From: Pseudomonas lactucae
GTDB taxonomy: Bacteria > Pseudomonadota > Gammaproteobacteria > Pseudomonadales > Pseudomonadaceae
Length of the DNA: 64,000 nucleotides
Direction of reading: 5' to 3'
NCBI RefSeq assembly: GCF_016937615.1
Contig: NZ_JAFHKI010000073.1
Location: forward strand, 1 to 64,000
Under the pieces are notes generated by a model that did not search any database, was not told the origin of the DNA, and saw nothing but the letters and a program-made list of their open reading frames with translations. The stretch's first letter is position 1; the number at the start of each line of letters is the position of its first letter. A program made the position numbers and the translations under genes. Below are positions 37,318 to 46,117 of this stretch, piece after piece.

Positions 37318-38862
37318 CTATTCAACGTCGACCAGCGATTTAATGAACTCGTCAGCGGGTAATGGCCGTCCAAACAGATATCCCTGCAGGAAGTCCACGC
37401 CTTTGGCCGCCAGGTATTCACATTGCTGCACTGTTTCCACGCCTTCGGCCACGATACCCAGGTCGAGCTTGCCGGACAGTTCTATGATGCTGTCCAGAAT
37501 ATGGCTGGACAGTGCATCGGCACCGATCATCGCGACAAAACTCTGGTCGATCTTCAAGTAATCGACATTGAAGTGGCGCAAATAACCCAGGCTGGAGTGG
37601 CCGGTGCCGAAGTCATCAATGGCAATCATCACGCCCAGTTGATGCAGGGCATCGAACAGGCGTCGGGTGATGTCGGTGGGCTCGATCAGCTCGCGCTCGG
37701 TCAGTTCCAGCACCAACGTCACCCGGCCTGGCGGGAAAGCCGCGAGAAACGCTTGGCAATCCGCCACCAGGGCCAGGTCCTGGCAGTGGCGGGCGGTGAT
37801 ATTCACACCGATATGAAACCCCGGGCGCAAGCGCGACGCCTGCGGCGCCAGTTGCGCGGCGGTCTGGCGCAACAGGGCGCGGGTCATCGGTACGATCAGG
37901 CCGCAATCCTCGGCGAGCGGAATGAACAGGTCCGGTCGCACCAAGCCTTCCTTGGGATGCTGCCAGCGCATCAGCACTTCGCAGCCGGCCCATTCGCGTG
38001 TGTCACCGCGCACCACCGGTTGGAAGTACGGGATGAACTCGTGGGCGCCGAGTGCGCGTTGCAGTTCATGGCTCGGCGCAGAAACGCGTTTTTGCAGCCA
38101 ATGCGCGAACATGCCCGCCAATACACCAAAGAACAGCAGCAGGCTGAACAGGGCAGGGTAGCGGTCGCGCATGAATCGCCACACTTCACCGGCGGGCATG
38201 CCGACGTCGACGCTGTAAGAATAATGCGTGGAGGCCAAATGCTGAGCGGCCACGGCAAACGCGGGTGCCGGCACGTCCTGTACTTTACCGTCAGGGCCGA
38301 GCCAATGAGGCCCGACCTGAAGGGTCAGGCCCGCGTAGCGACTGATCAGGCGCAGGGCGTTGGTCAGGTGGTAGCCGTCAATCGAGGCAAACGCGGCCTT
38401 ATCGCCGTCGACCAATCGATACACCAGCAGGGCGGTATCGGGTGTCACAGGATTGCCGTTCATCAACCAAAGCGTGCCGTCGACGTAGTCTCGCGGATTG
38501 ACCGACGACTCGTAATCGCTGCCGAACAATGAGCTGCAATAGATGTTTTTCTGCCATGACAAGGTGGTTGCGCGCACGAAGGGGCGCCGCGTGACCTGCT
38601 CGCGCAATGCCAATTGAGCAGCATTGTCGCAAGGCTGCCCGGCCAGCGGCAGCAGGGCCTGTGCGGCGAGGGCGGTGTTGTCGAGCATCAGGTCGAACTG
38701 GCGCACGGCTTCCACTGCGGTGCGGGCGGTACTTTGGTGCAGTGTGCGTTCGGCTTGCCAATACAGGATGGCCACGCCCAGAAAGATCGGCAGCGCCCCG
38801 CACAGGGCGCTGATCGCGTAGCGGGCGAAGGGCTTGCGAGGACCTTTGACGGTGAGCGGCAT
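37318..38862 (-). CDS. c-di-GMP phosphodiesterase with periplasmic CSS sensor and EAL domain
   Basis: 514 residues. Two membrane helices (about residues 16-35 and 245-265) flank a periplasmic domain of about 210 residues with the IYCSSLF motif, the CSS signature, and a partner Cys near residue 77. The C-terminal EAL domain carries CEVLMRW (EVL in place of EAL), TERELIEP and IDDFGTGHSSL, so catalytic residues appear present. Such enzymes are known to be controlled by periplasmic thiol-disulfide state. It should lower c-di-GMP. Appears monocistronic. Confidence 0.88.
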   Translation of the reverse strand: MPLTVKGPRKPFARYAISALCGALPIFLGVAILYWQAERTLHQSTARTAVEAVRQFDLMLDNTALAAQALLPLAGQPCDNAAQLALREQVTRRPFVRATTLSWQKNIYCSSLFGSDYESSVNPRDYVDGTLWLMNGNPVTPDTALLVYRLVDGDKAAFASIDGYHLTNALRLISRYAGLTLQVGPHWLGPDGKVQDVPAPAFAVAAQHLASTHYSYSVDVGMPAGEVWRFMRDRYPALFSLLLFFGVLAGMFAHWLQKRVSAPSHELQRALGAHEFIPYFQPVVRGDTREWAGCEVLMRWQHPKEGLVRPDLFIPLAEDCGLIVPMTRALLRQTAAQLAPQASRLRPGFHIGVNITARHCQDLALVADCQAFLAAFPPGRVTLVLELTERELIEPTDITRRLFDALHQLGVMIAIDDFGTGHSSLGYLRHFNVDYLKIDQSFVAMIGADALSSHILDSIIELSGKLDLGIVAEGVETVQQCEYLAAKGVDFLQGYLFGRPLPADEFIKSLVDVE

Positions 38863-38906
38863 GAAGGCAGCGACCTGTGGCGAAGGGAGCTCTACCGGCA
38901 GACCGG

Positions 38907-39818
38907 TCAGGAATGTTTGGATGATAGATGGGCCGGCGCAAATATGCTCGTTTCGGCAAGGCGCTGTGCAATCTCGATGAACGCCAGGGTCGCCGGTGAA
39001 GACTGACGACGATCCAGTACCGCCAGGCCTATCTGCCGAGGTTCGCGCGGTGACAGCGGCCGCCGCACATAGCGCGTATCGGGCAGCAGCGGCAGCGATG
39101 CCTCGGCGACGATGCTCACCCCGTCTCCACGGCTGACCGCGTCCAGGGTGCTCAGCAATTGGGCGCAGCGGTAGCGGACCTTGGGCCGCAATTGGGCGGC
39201 GCCGAACAATCGCGATACCAGTTCCGACGAACCGGCCTGGGTCAAAATGAACGGGTCGTCACACAGGTCCTGCAGTGTCAGGGTGTCGCGCGCGGCCAAA
39301 GGATGATCAGCAGGCAACAGCGCGACCATCTGGTCTTCGAACAAGGCGAAGGTGTCGAAACGGTCCTGTTCCAGTACCACGAAGCCCACATCGATGCGGC
39401 GCTCATCCAGCCACTCCAGCACCTGCCGGTCCGGTCCTTCGTCCACATGCACTTCAATACCCGGATGCGCAGCGCGAAAGCGCTCGAGTATGCCCGGCAG
39501 CAGGCGAATGGACGCGGTTGGCCCAAACGAGCCGATCCGCAACGTGCCGCGTTTCATGCCTCGGGCATCGGCGGCCTCCTGTTGCAGTGTATTGGCCAGG
39601 CCCAGCATGGCGCGGGCGCGGCCGAGCAGTTGCTGGCCGATGTCACTCGGTACCACCAGGCTCTGATGGCGTCGGAACAACTCCACCCCCAGCTCCTGTT
39701 CCAGGGCCTTGATGGCATGCGACACCGCCGATTGGCTGACACCCAATCGGTGCGCCGCGCTGGTGAAGCCTTGCAGCTCTGCCACCAGGGAGAAGATTTC
39801 CAGTTGCGTCAGGGTCAT
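38907..39818 (-). CDS. LysR family transcriptional regulator
   Basis: 303 residues. An N-terminal winged helix (FTSAAHRLGVSQSAVSHAIKALEQEL) and a C-terminal effector-binding domain. It is divergent from an EamA-type transporter 76 bases away, the usual arrangement for a regulator and its target. Effector unknown. Confidence 0.88.
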   Translation of the reverse strand: MTLTQLEIFSLVAELQGFTSAAHRLGVSQSAVSHAIKALEQELGVELFRRHQSLVVPSDIGQQLLGRARAMLGLANTLQQEAADARGMKRGTLRIGSFGPTASIRLLPGILERFRAAHPGIEVHVDEGPDRQVLEWLDERRIDVGFVVLEQDRFDTFALFEDQMVALLPADHPLAARDTLTLQDLCDDPFILTQAGSSELVSRLFGAAQLRPKVRYRCAQLLSTLDAVSRGDGVSIVAEASLPLLPDTRYVRRPLSPREPRQIGLAVLDRRQSSPATLAFIEIAQRLAETSIFAPAHLSSKHS

Positions 39819-39894
39819 GAGTAAAGACTCATTTTACGATGATAAGGTATTAGCTGAAGAATACGCCCATTCTCCTGTTCCTTGAGCAAATCCC

Positions 39895-40815
39895 ATGCTT
39901 GTCACTTCAGATCGCCTGACTTACTGCAAACTCGCCGCCGTCACCATGATCTGGGGCGGCACCTTTGTCGCCGGGCGCTACCTGGCCGATCAGATCAGCC
40001 CGCTGCTGGCCGCCAGCCTGCGGTTTATCCTGGCCAGCCTGGCGCTGTTGCTGTTCATGACGGTGGCCCGTATCCGTCTGGTACGTCCGAGCGTGCCCCA
40101 GCTGTTGCAACTGATGGTGCTGGGCTTTTTCGGGATTTTTTTCTACAACCTGTGCTTCTTCTACGGGTTGCAGTACATCAACGCGTCACGGGCCTCGTTG
40201 ATCGTGGCGCTGAACCCGGCGGTGATTGGCCTGGCCTCCTGGTGGCTGTTCAAGGAACGCCTGAGCCGCGCCAAGGTGTTCGGGATCGCGTTGTGCCTGG
40301 CAGGCGCCGCCACGGTGATCATCAGTCGCAACCCGCAATTGCTGGCCACCCCAGGCAGCTGGCTGGGCGATCTGTTGATTGTTGGCTGCGTGCTGGCGTG
40401 GGGTATTTATTCGTTGTGTTCGCGAGGGTTGAACGCAAGCCTGGGCCCATTGCAGACCGTGACCTGGTCGGTGTTGCTGGGCACCCTGATGTTGACGGCC
40501 GCTACGACGCTCACCGGTAGCGTCACGCTGCAAGCGCTTGCCGGCATCGGCCTGCCGCAAGTACTGAGCCTGTTGTACCTCGGGGTGCTGGGCTCGGCAT
40601 TGGCCTATATCGGCTACTACGACGGGATCCGTCGTATCGGCGCGACGCGCTCCGGCGTGTTTATCGCCCTTAACCCACTGACGGCGGTGATCTGCGGCGC
40701 CTTGCTGCTGGGCGAACAGTTGACCGCGCCGATGTTGCTCGGCGGCGCGATCATTCTGCTGGGGATTTTCCTCTGTAACAAACCCCTTGCACGGGCCAGG
40801 GCAATGGGGATTTGA
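39895..40815 (+). CDS. EamA/DMT superfamily transporter
   Basis: 306 residues, about ten hydrophobic helices and two EamA repeats, with MIWGGTFVAGRYLAD at the start and GVFIALNPLTAVICGALLLG in the second repeat, both typical. A drug/metabolite exporter, substrate unknown, probably controlled by the divergent LysR gene. Confidence 0.85.
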   Translation: MLVTSDRLTYCKLAAVTMIWGGTFVAGRYLADQISPLLAASLRFILASLALLLFMTVARIRLVRPSVPQLLQLMVLGFFGIFFYNLCFFYGLQYINASRASLIVALNPAVIGLASWWLFKERLSRAKVFGIALCLAGAATVIISRNPQLLATPGSWLGDLLIVGCVLAWGIYSLCSRGLNASLGPLQTVTWSVLLGTLMLTAATTLTGSVTLQALAGIGLPQVLSLLYLGVLGSALAYIGYYDGIRRIGATRSGVFIALNPLTAVICGALLLGEQLTAPMLLGGAIILLGIFLCNKPLARARAMGI

Positions 40816-41061
40816 TAAGAGTACGGACAAACATGGTTACGCTGTGTAGAATCGATTTACGCATACAAGAATATGGACTTGCGCTCACGCAAGCCTAAGC
40901 CGTCAGAGACTGATGACACCATGAAGCGACACGGCTCCCCCCTCATCTTTGGTGACTTCCTCGCCCGCAGCGTGCGAGGCTTGTCCTGCGCGCCTCCCTT
41001 ACCTCTCATCCTTGCTTGCAAATAATCAATTGCTATCCACAAGAATGATGAGGGACCGGCC

Positions 41062-42138
41062 ATGACCGACCAATACGAAAATCCAATGGGCTTGATGGGC
41101 TTTGAATTCATCGAGTTCGCATCGCCGACCCCGGGCACCCTGGAACCGATCTTCGAGATCATGGGGTTCAGCAAGGTTGCGACCCACCGTTCCAAGAACG
41201 TGCACCTGTACCGCCAGGGCGAGATCAACCTGATCCTCAACAACGAGCCCAACAGCATCGCCTCCTATTTTGCGGCCGAGCATGGCCCATCGGTGTGCGG
41301 CATGGCGTTTCGCGTCAAGGACTCGCAGCAAGCCTACAACCGTGCGCTGGAACTGGGCGCGCAACCGATCCATATCGAAACCGGCCCGATGGAATTGAAC
41401 CTGCCGGCGATCAAAGGCATCGGCGGCGCGCCGCTGTACCTGATCGACCGTTTCGGCGAAGGCAGCTCGATCTATGACATAGACTTCGTCTTCCTCGACG
41501 GTGTGGATCGTAACCCGCAAGGCGCGGGCCTCAAGGTGATCGATCACCTGACTCACAACGTGTATCGCGGGCGCATGGTTTATTGGGCCAACTTCTACGA
41601 GAAGCTGTTCAACTTCCGGGAAGCGCGCTACTTCGATATCAAGGGCGAATACACCGGCCTGACCTCCAAGGCCATGAGCGCGCCGGACGGCATGATCCGT
41701 ATCCCGCTCAACGAGGAATCGTCCAAGGGCGCAGGGCAGATCGAAGAGTTCCTGATGCAGTTCAACGGTGAAGGCATCCAGCACGTGGCCTTCCTCACCG
41801 ACGACCTGATCAAGACCTGGGATGCGCTGAAGAAGATCGGCATGCGCTTCATGACCGCGCCGCCGGACACCTACTACGAAATGCTCGAAGGTCGCCTGCC
41901 GAACCACGGCGAGCCGGTGGATCAGCTGCAGGCGCGCGGCATCCTGTTGGACGGTTCGTCCATCGAAGGCGACAAGCGCCTGCTGCTGCAGATATTCTCG
42001 GAAACCCTGATGGGCCCGGTATTCTTCGAGTTCATCCAGCGCAAAGGCGATGATGGCTTTGGCGAGGGCAACTTCAAGGCGTTGTTCGAGTCCATCGAGC
42101 GGGACCAGGTACGTCGTGGTGTGCTGACCACCGACTAA
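41062..42138 (+). CDS. hppD: 4-Hydroxyphenylpyruvate dioxygenase
   Basis: 358 residues, the size of Pseudomonas HPPD. Iron ligands are expected in VIDHLTHNV (first His), GIQHVAFL (second His) and [20 protein letters not shown] (Glu), all visible. It converts 4-hydroxyphenylpyruvate to homogentisate in tyrosine breakdown. Start ATG 41062. It stands alone here, with the rest of the tyrosine pathway elsewhere. A strong terminator follows. Confidence 0.96.
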   Translation: MTDQYENPMGLMGFEFIEFASPTPGTLEPIFEIMGFSKVATHRSKNVHLYRQGEINLILNNEPNSIASYFAAEHGPSVCGMAFRVKDSQQAYNRALELGAQPIHIETGPMELNLPAIKGIGGAPLYLIDRFGEGSSIYDIDFVFLDGVDRNPQGAGLKVIDHLTHNVYRGRMVYWANFYEKLFNFREARYFDIKGEYTGLTSKAMSAPDGMIRIPLNEESSKGAGQIEEFLMQFNGEGIQHVAFLTDDLIKTWDALKKIGMRFMTAPPDTYYEMLEGRLPNHGEPVDQLQARGILLDGSSIEGDKRLLLQIFSETLMGPVFFEFIQRKGDDGFGEGNFKALFESIERDQVRRGVLTTD

Positions 42139-42145
42139 GGCTGAA

Positions 42146-42183
42146 AAAAAGCCCGGCCGAGGACAACCCCGGCCGGGCTTTTT
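42146..42183. terminator. Bidirectional terminator between hppD and rarD
   Basis: GCCCGGCC (42151-42158) pairs with GGCCGGGC (42171-42178), flanked by A and T runs that lengthen the stem. Confidence 0.85.
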
Positions 42184-42195
42184 ATTGTCTGGGCA

Positions 42196-43077
42196 TCAGG
42201 CTCGCTGCTGGCGCAGCAAGTGCTTGAACCCTTCGAACACCAGCACCATCACGGCGATCCAGATCGGAATGTAGGTCAGCCATTGCCCCGGTTTGACCCC
42301 TTCACCCAGCAGCAGGGCAACGACCAGCAGCAACACCGGTTCGACGTAACTGAGCAGCCCGAACAGGCTGAACGCCAGCAAACGGCTGGCGATGATATAG
42401 CTCACCAAGGCCGAGGCACTGATCAGGCCCAGCAAGGGGATCAACGCATACAGCTTGGGGTGCGCATCCATCACTGCAAAACCTTGTTCACCGCTTTGCA
42501 CAAACCACCAGGCCACCGGCAGCATCAGCGCCATATCCAGCCACAGACCGCCCAAGTGGTCGGTCTTGAGGTATTTGCGCAGGATGAAATACAGCGGGTA
42601 ACCAATGATCACCACCAGCGTCGCCCAGGAAAATCCGCCGGCCTGGTACAGCTCGTTAAGCACGCCGAGGCCAGCAAAAAATACCGCGATTTTTTGCAGG
42701 TAGGAAAGCTGTTCGCCCCACACCAGGCGACCGGTCAGCACCATGGTCAGCGGCAGCAGGAAGTAACCCACCGACACATCCAGGCTGCGCCCGTTCAGCG
42801 GCGCCCACATGAACAGCCACAATTGCAGGCCAAGCAGCGTCGACGACAGCATCACACCGGCAATCCATCGAGGCTTGGCCGCCAGCACGCGCAGCAAGTC
42901 GCGCACTCGCCGCCATTCGCCGCTGACGATCATGAACACCGTCATGCAAGGCACGGTCAGCAGCATGCGCCAGCCGAAAATCTCCAGGCCGCTCAACGGC
43001 GTGAGAAGCGACGTGAAGTAATACATGACGGCAAACAACACCGAGGCCGATACCGATAACACAACACCTTTAGACAC
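42196..43077 (-). CDS. rarD: RarD family EamA-type transporter
   Basis: 293 residues, about ten membrane helices. MSKGVVLSVSASVLFAVMYY then SGLEIFGWRMLLTVPC and the mid-region YFLLPLTMVLTGRLVWGEQL match RarD. In E. coli the family is linked with chloramphenicol sensitivity; the actual substrate is unknown. Confidence 0.85.
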   Translation of the reverse strand: MSKGVVLSVSASVLFAVMYYFTSLLTPLSGLEIFGWRMLLTVPCMTVFMIVSGEWRRVRDLLRVLAAKPRWIAGVMLSSTLLGLQLWLFMWAPLNGRSLDVSVGYFLLPLTMVLTGRLVWGEQLSYLQKIAVFFAGLGVLNELYQAGGFSWATLVVIIGYPLYFILRKYLKTDHLGGLWLDMALMLPVAWWFVQSGEQGFAVMDAHPKLYALIPLLGLISASALVSYIIASRLLAFSLFGLLSYVEPVLLLVVALLLGEGVKPGQWLTYIPIWIAVMVLVFEGFKHLLRQQRA

Positions 43078-43209
43078 GCTGTCCTCGCGAAAGCCGATTT
43101 GAAATAAACAAAGAGAATCGAGAAGCGGATTATGGTGCTTTTAACGGCAGAGGGTGCGCCGTTTTGGGGCGGAAGACGGAAAATGACTCAAAATGGTCGG
43201 TTTACGCAG

Positions 43210-43247
43210 CTGGAATGTGGGAGCTGTCGACCCCCACAGGCTTCCAG
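43210..43247. repeat. REP-like inverted repeat
   Basis: TGTGGG (43216-43221) pairs with CCCACA (43233-43238), extended by CTGGAA/TTCCAG outside a small bulge. TGTGGGAG-type palindromes are common in the P. fluorescens group. Confidence 0.55.
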
Positions 43248-43265
43248 ATCCGCCCGAGAGGCTGC

Positions 43266-44276
43266 TTACGCGCGCACCGCGCGGCCCGAAACAAAGTGGC
43301 TCACATCATTGAACCCCGGCGTGGACGAATGCCCCGGCGTGACCAACGAATCGATAAACGCTTCATCCTCTGCCGTGATCTTCACATCCAGCGCACCGGT
43401 GTAGGCATCCCACTGCGCTTCGGTGCGCGGCCCGACAATCGCCGAACTCACTGCTGCGTTGTTCAGCACCCAGGCTATCGCAAACTCCACGATGCCTACG
43501 CCGCGGCCCTGGGTGTATTGCTGGATCTGCTGGGCGATGCGCAGCGACTCCACGCGCCATTCGGTTTCCAGGATGCGTTTGTCCTGGCGTGCGGCGCGGC
43601 TGCCAGGCTCGGGGGTGACATCCGGCGCATATTTGCCGCTCAGCACGCCCCTGGCCAGCGGGCTATAGGGCACCACGCCCAAGCCATAGGCCGCCGCGGC
43701 GGTGATTTGTTCCACCTCGGCCTGGCGGTTGACGATGTTGTACAGCGGCTGGCTGATCACCGGTCTGTCCACGCCCAGGCGCTCGGCCACGCGAATCACT
43801 TCAGCAATGCGCCAGCCGCGATAGTTGGACAGGCCCCAGTAGCGGATCTTGCCCTGGCGAATCAGGTCGCCAATCGCCGATACAGTCACTTCCAGTGGCG
43901 TGGCGTGGTCTTCGCGGTGCAGGTAGTAGATGTCCAGGTAGTCGGTGTCGAGACGGGTCAGGCTGGCTTCCAGCGCATTGAAGATCCGCTTGCGGCTCAG
44001 GCCGCTGCGGTTGGGCAACCCGTCCGGCGGGCCGAAACCGACCTTGGACGCCACCACCCAATCCTGGCGCTGGCGGGCAATGGCTTCGCCGACCAGTTCT
44101 TCGGAGCGGCCGCCGGTATACACGTCCGCCGTATCGATAAAATTGATGCCCTGGTCCCAGGCCTTGTCGATGATGCGCAGCGAGTCCTCGGTGTTGGTCT
44201 GTTCGCCAAACATCATGCTGCCCAGGGTCAAGGCGCTGACCTTCAAGCCGGACTGGCCCAATGTGCGGTAAATCAT
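43266..44276 (-). CDS. Aldo/keto reductase
   Basis: 336 residues from ATG 44276 with GAGGAG upstream. Family motifs: GQSGLKVSALTLGSMMFG, the catalytic Asp-Tyr in DTADVYTGGRSEE, Lys in VVASKVGFG, His in YYLHRED, and NADPH-binding VGPRTEAQWDA. An NADPH-dependent carbonyl reductase of unknown substrate. The frame is open further upstream but without support. Confidence 0.9.
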   Translation of the reverse strand: MIYRTLGQSGLKVSALTLGSMMFGEQTNTEDSLRIIDKAWDQGINFIDTADVYTGGRSEELVGEAIARQRQDWVVASKVGFGPPDGLPNRSGLSRKRIFNALEASLTRLDTDYLDIYYLHREDHATPLEVTVSAIGDLIRQGKIRYWGLSNYRGWRIAEVIRVAERLGVDRPVISQPLYNIVNRQAEVEQITAAAAYGLGVVPYSPLARGVLSGKYAPDVTPEPGSRAARQDKRILETEWRVESLRIAQQIQQYTQGRGVGIVEFAIAWVLNNAAVSSAIVGPRTEAQWDAYTGALDVKITAEDEAFIDSLVTPGHSSTPGFNDVSHFVSGRAVRA

Positions 44277-44358
44277 GCAAAGCTCCTCAATTCTGGGAAA
44301 CGTGACTCGATGCAATACCAGACTCAGAGGCTCTGCAACAAGCCCTTGGGGCATTTCT

Positions 44359-45261
44359 TCATGGGTTGAGCAATGCCTGGCAGCGCACTTGTAGAAATCG
44401 GTGCAGCATTTTCACCCGCTCCGATACTTGCAGGCGGTGCGGGCACATCAGGTTGAACGGGGTAGGTTCGCCTTGCCAGTCAGGCAACAGTTGCACCAGG
44501 CGGCCGGCCTTGAGATCCCGGGCGATATCCAGGTGGGCCTTATACGCAATGCCGTGGCCGGCCAGGGCCCAACGCCGTACGATTTCACCGTCATCGCTCA
44601 AGTAGTCGCCCGTCACTTCGACCTCTTGCAGGTCGCTGCCCTGGCGAAAGAACCACGTACTGTTGGCGCGACCCTGGCGCATGTAGCGCAGCGTATTGTG
44701 CTGTGCCAGCTGCGCCCGGCGTGGTGGGGGTGCCATGGCGAAAGAGGTAGTCGGGGCTGGCACAGGCAATGCGCTGGTGGCCCGGCACCACCGGCAGAGC
44801 CACCAGGCTCGAATCCGGGGTACGCCGAAGCGCAGGGCGATGTCGACGGTGTCGCGGAACAGGTCGGCATTGCTGTCGTTAAGCAACAATTGCAGCCGGA
44901 TATTCGGGTGTTCCTGCTTGAATTCATCCAGCCAGCCAAGCACCACATTGCGCCCGAAGTCCGAGGGCGCGGCCAGTTGCAGCAAGCCGGTCAAGCCCTG
45001 GCCTTGCTGCTTGAGCGCCTGCTCACCTTCGGACAGGGCCGCCAGCGCCACACGCACGCTGTCGAGGTAGCGCTTGCCTTCTTCGGTCAGGCGCATGCTG
45101 CGGGTGGAGCGCGCCAGCAGGCGAATATCCAATCGGGTTTCCAGGCGCTTGAGGGCGATGCTCGCCGCCGCCGGCGTCAACCCAAGGCCGCGCGCGGCAG
45201 CCGACAGACTGCCGGTGTCGGCGGTGCGCACAAAGACTTCAAGGTCGAGGATCGAGCTCAT
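44359..45261 (-). CDS. LysR family regulator with a segment read in a shifted frame
   Basis: 300 residues with an N-terminal LysR helix-turn-helix (GSLSAAARGLGLTPAAASIA). From about residue 148 to 182 the sequence (IRAWWLCRWCRATSALPVPA and on) is unlike a LysR effector domain, while the alternative frame there gives DSSLVALPVVPGHQRIACAS and PDYLFRHGTPTTP, which is typical. Two compensating indels at about 44817-44820 and 44715-44717 explain this. The rest is normal. It is divergent from an SDR gene and probably regulates it. The product may be non-functional, or the indels may be errors. Confidence 0.85.
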   Translation of the reverse strand: MSSILDLEVFVRTADTGSLSAAARGLGLTPAAASIALKRLETRLDIRLLARSTRSMRLTEEGKRYLDSVRVALAALSEGEQALKQQGQGLTGLLQLAAPSDFGRNVVLGWLDEFKQEHPNIRLQLLLNDSNADLFRDTVDIALRFGVPRIRAWWLCRWCRATSALPVPAPTTSFAMAPPPRRAQLAQHNTLRYMRQGRANSTWFFRQGSDLQEVEVTGDYLSDDGEIVRRWALAGHGIAYKAHLDIARDLKAGRLVQLLPDWQGEPTPFNLMCPHRLQVSERVKMLHRFLQVRCQALLNP

Positions 45262-45362
45262 TTGTAAAAATCCTTTAAAGATCTTGTCGTTTTACCGGGA
45301 TTTTTCGCCAATTACCAAGCTGGGAAGATGAACGCTCACTTTCTCATCCAGGACATTTCCCC

Positions 45363-46067
45363 ATGACTTCTTCCCTCAGCGGTAAAACCGTCATCGTGAT
45401 CGGCGGCAGCAGCGGTATTGGCGCGGCGGTGGCCAAGGCGGCCGCGGTGCGCGGCGCACAGGTGGTGCTGGCCGGGCGGCGCTTGTCGTCCAGTACCGAC
45501 AACGGCGTGCGCAGCGAGCCGGTGGATGTCACCGACGTGCTATCCCTGCAACATCTGTTCGAAAAGGTCGGGCGCTTTGACCATCTGGTGTATACGTCTG
45601 GCCCTTCGGTACGTGCCAAACACTTGAGCGAGACCGACCTGGAGGAAGCCCAGGAAAATTTCAATGTGAAACTCTGGGGAGCATTGCGCGCGATCCAACT
45701 GGCCCTGCCATTTCTGGATGAGCGCGGCAGCATCAGCCTGACCTCCGGGCAACTGGGGCGTAAATTCGTCCCAGGCCAGTTCATCAAGGTCGGCATCAAT
45801 GCCGCGACCGAGGCGCTGGGCAAGCAATTGGCCAAAGAGCTGGCGCCGCGTCGCGTCAACGTGATCAGCCCGGGGGTGATCGATACACCGGCGTATGCGG
45901 GGTTGGCCGAGGAGCAGCGCCTGGCAATGTTCGCCAAGGCCGGTGGTGCATTGCCGGTTGGCCGGGTCGGGCAGGCAGAGGAAGTGGCAGCGGGGTATGT
46001 ACTGGCCATGGAGAATGGGTATATGACTGGCGCGGTCATCGATATCGACGGCGGCGGCCTGCTGTAA
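45363..46067 (+). CDS. SDR-type oxidoreductase lacking the usual catalytic Tyr-Lys
   Basis: 234 residues. NAD(P)-binding IGGSSGIGAAVAKAAA is present, and the later RVNVISPGVIDTPAY is typical. The region that normally holds YxxxK reads QFIKVGINAATEAL, so Tyr is replaced by Lys and the catalytic Lys by Asn. Some SDR subfamilies share this pattern. It may have a different activity. It is divergent from the LysR gene. Confidence 0.82.
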   Translation: MTSSLSGKTVIVIGGSSGIGAAVAKAAAVRGAQVVLAGRRLSSSTDNGVRSEPVDVTDVLSLQHLFEKVGRFDHLVYTSGPSVRAKHLSETDLEEAQENFNVKLWGALRAIQLALPFLDERGSISLTSGQLGRKFVPGQFIKVGINAATEALGKQLAKELAPRRVNVISPGVIDTPAYAGLAEEQRLAMFAKAGGALPVGRVGQAEEVAAGYVLAMENGYMTGAVIDIDGGGLL

Positions 46068-46080
46068 GCACGGACCAAAA

Positions 46081-46108
46081 TGTGGGAGGGTTCTGCGCCC
46101 CTCCCACA
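46081..46108. repeat. REP palindrome
   Basis: TGTGGGAGGG (46081-46090) pairs with CCCTCCCACA (46099-46108), loop 8 bases. It is a typical P. fluorescens-group REP between convergent genes. Genome copy number was not checked. Confidence 0.8.
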
Positions 46109-46117
46109 CGCACCACG

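Noticed and set aside
40878..40893. Small hairpin CTTGCG/CGCAAG upstream of hppD
   Set aside because: Six pairs only, and no T-run or known regulator motif; likely chance.
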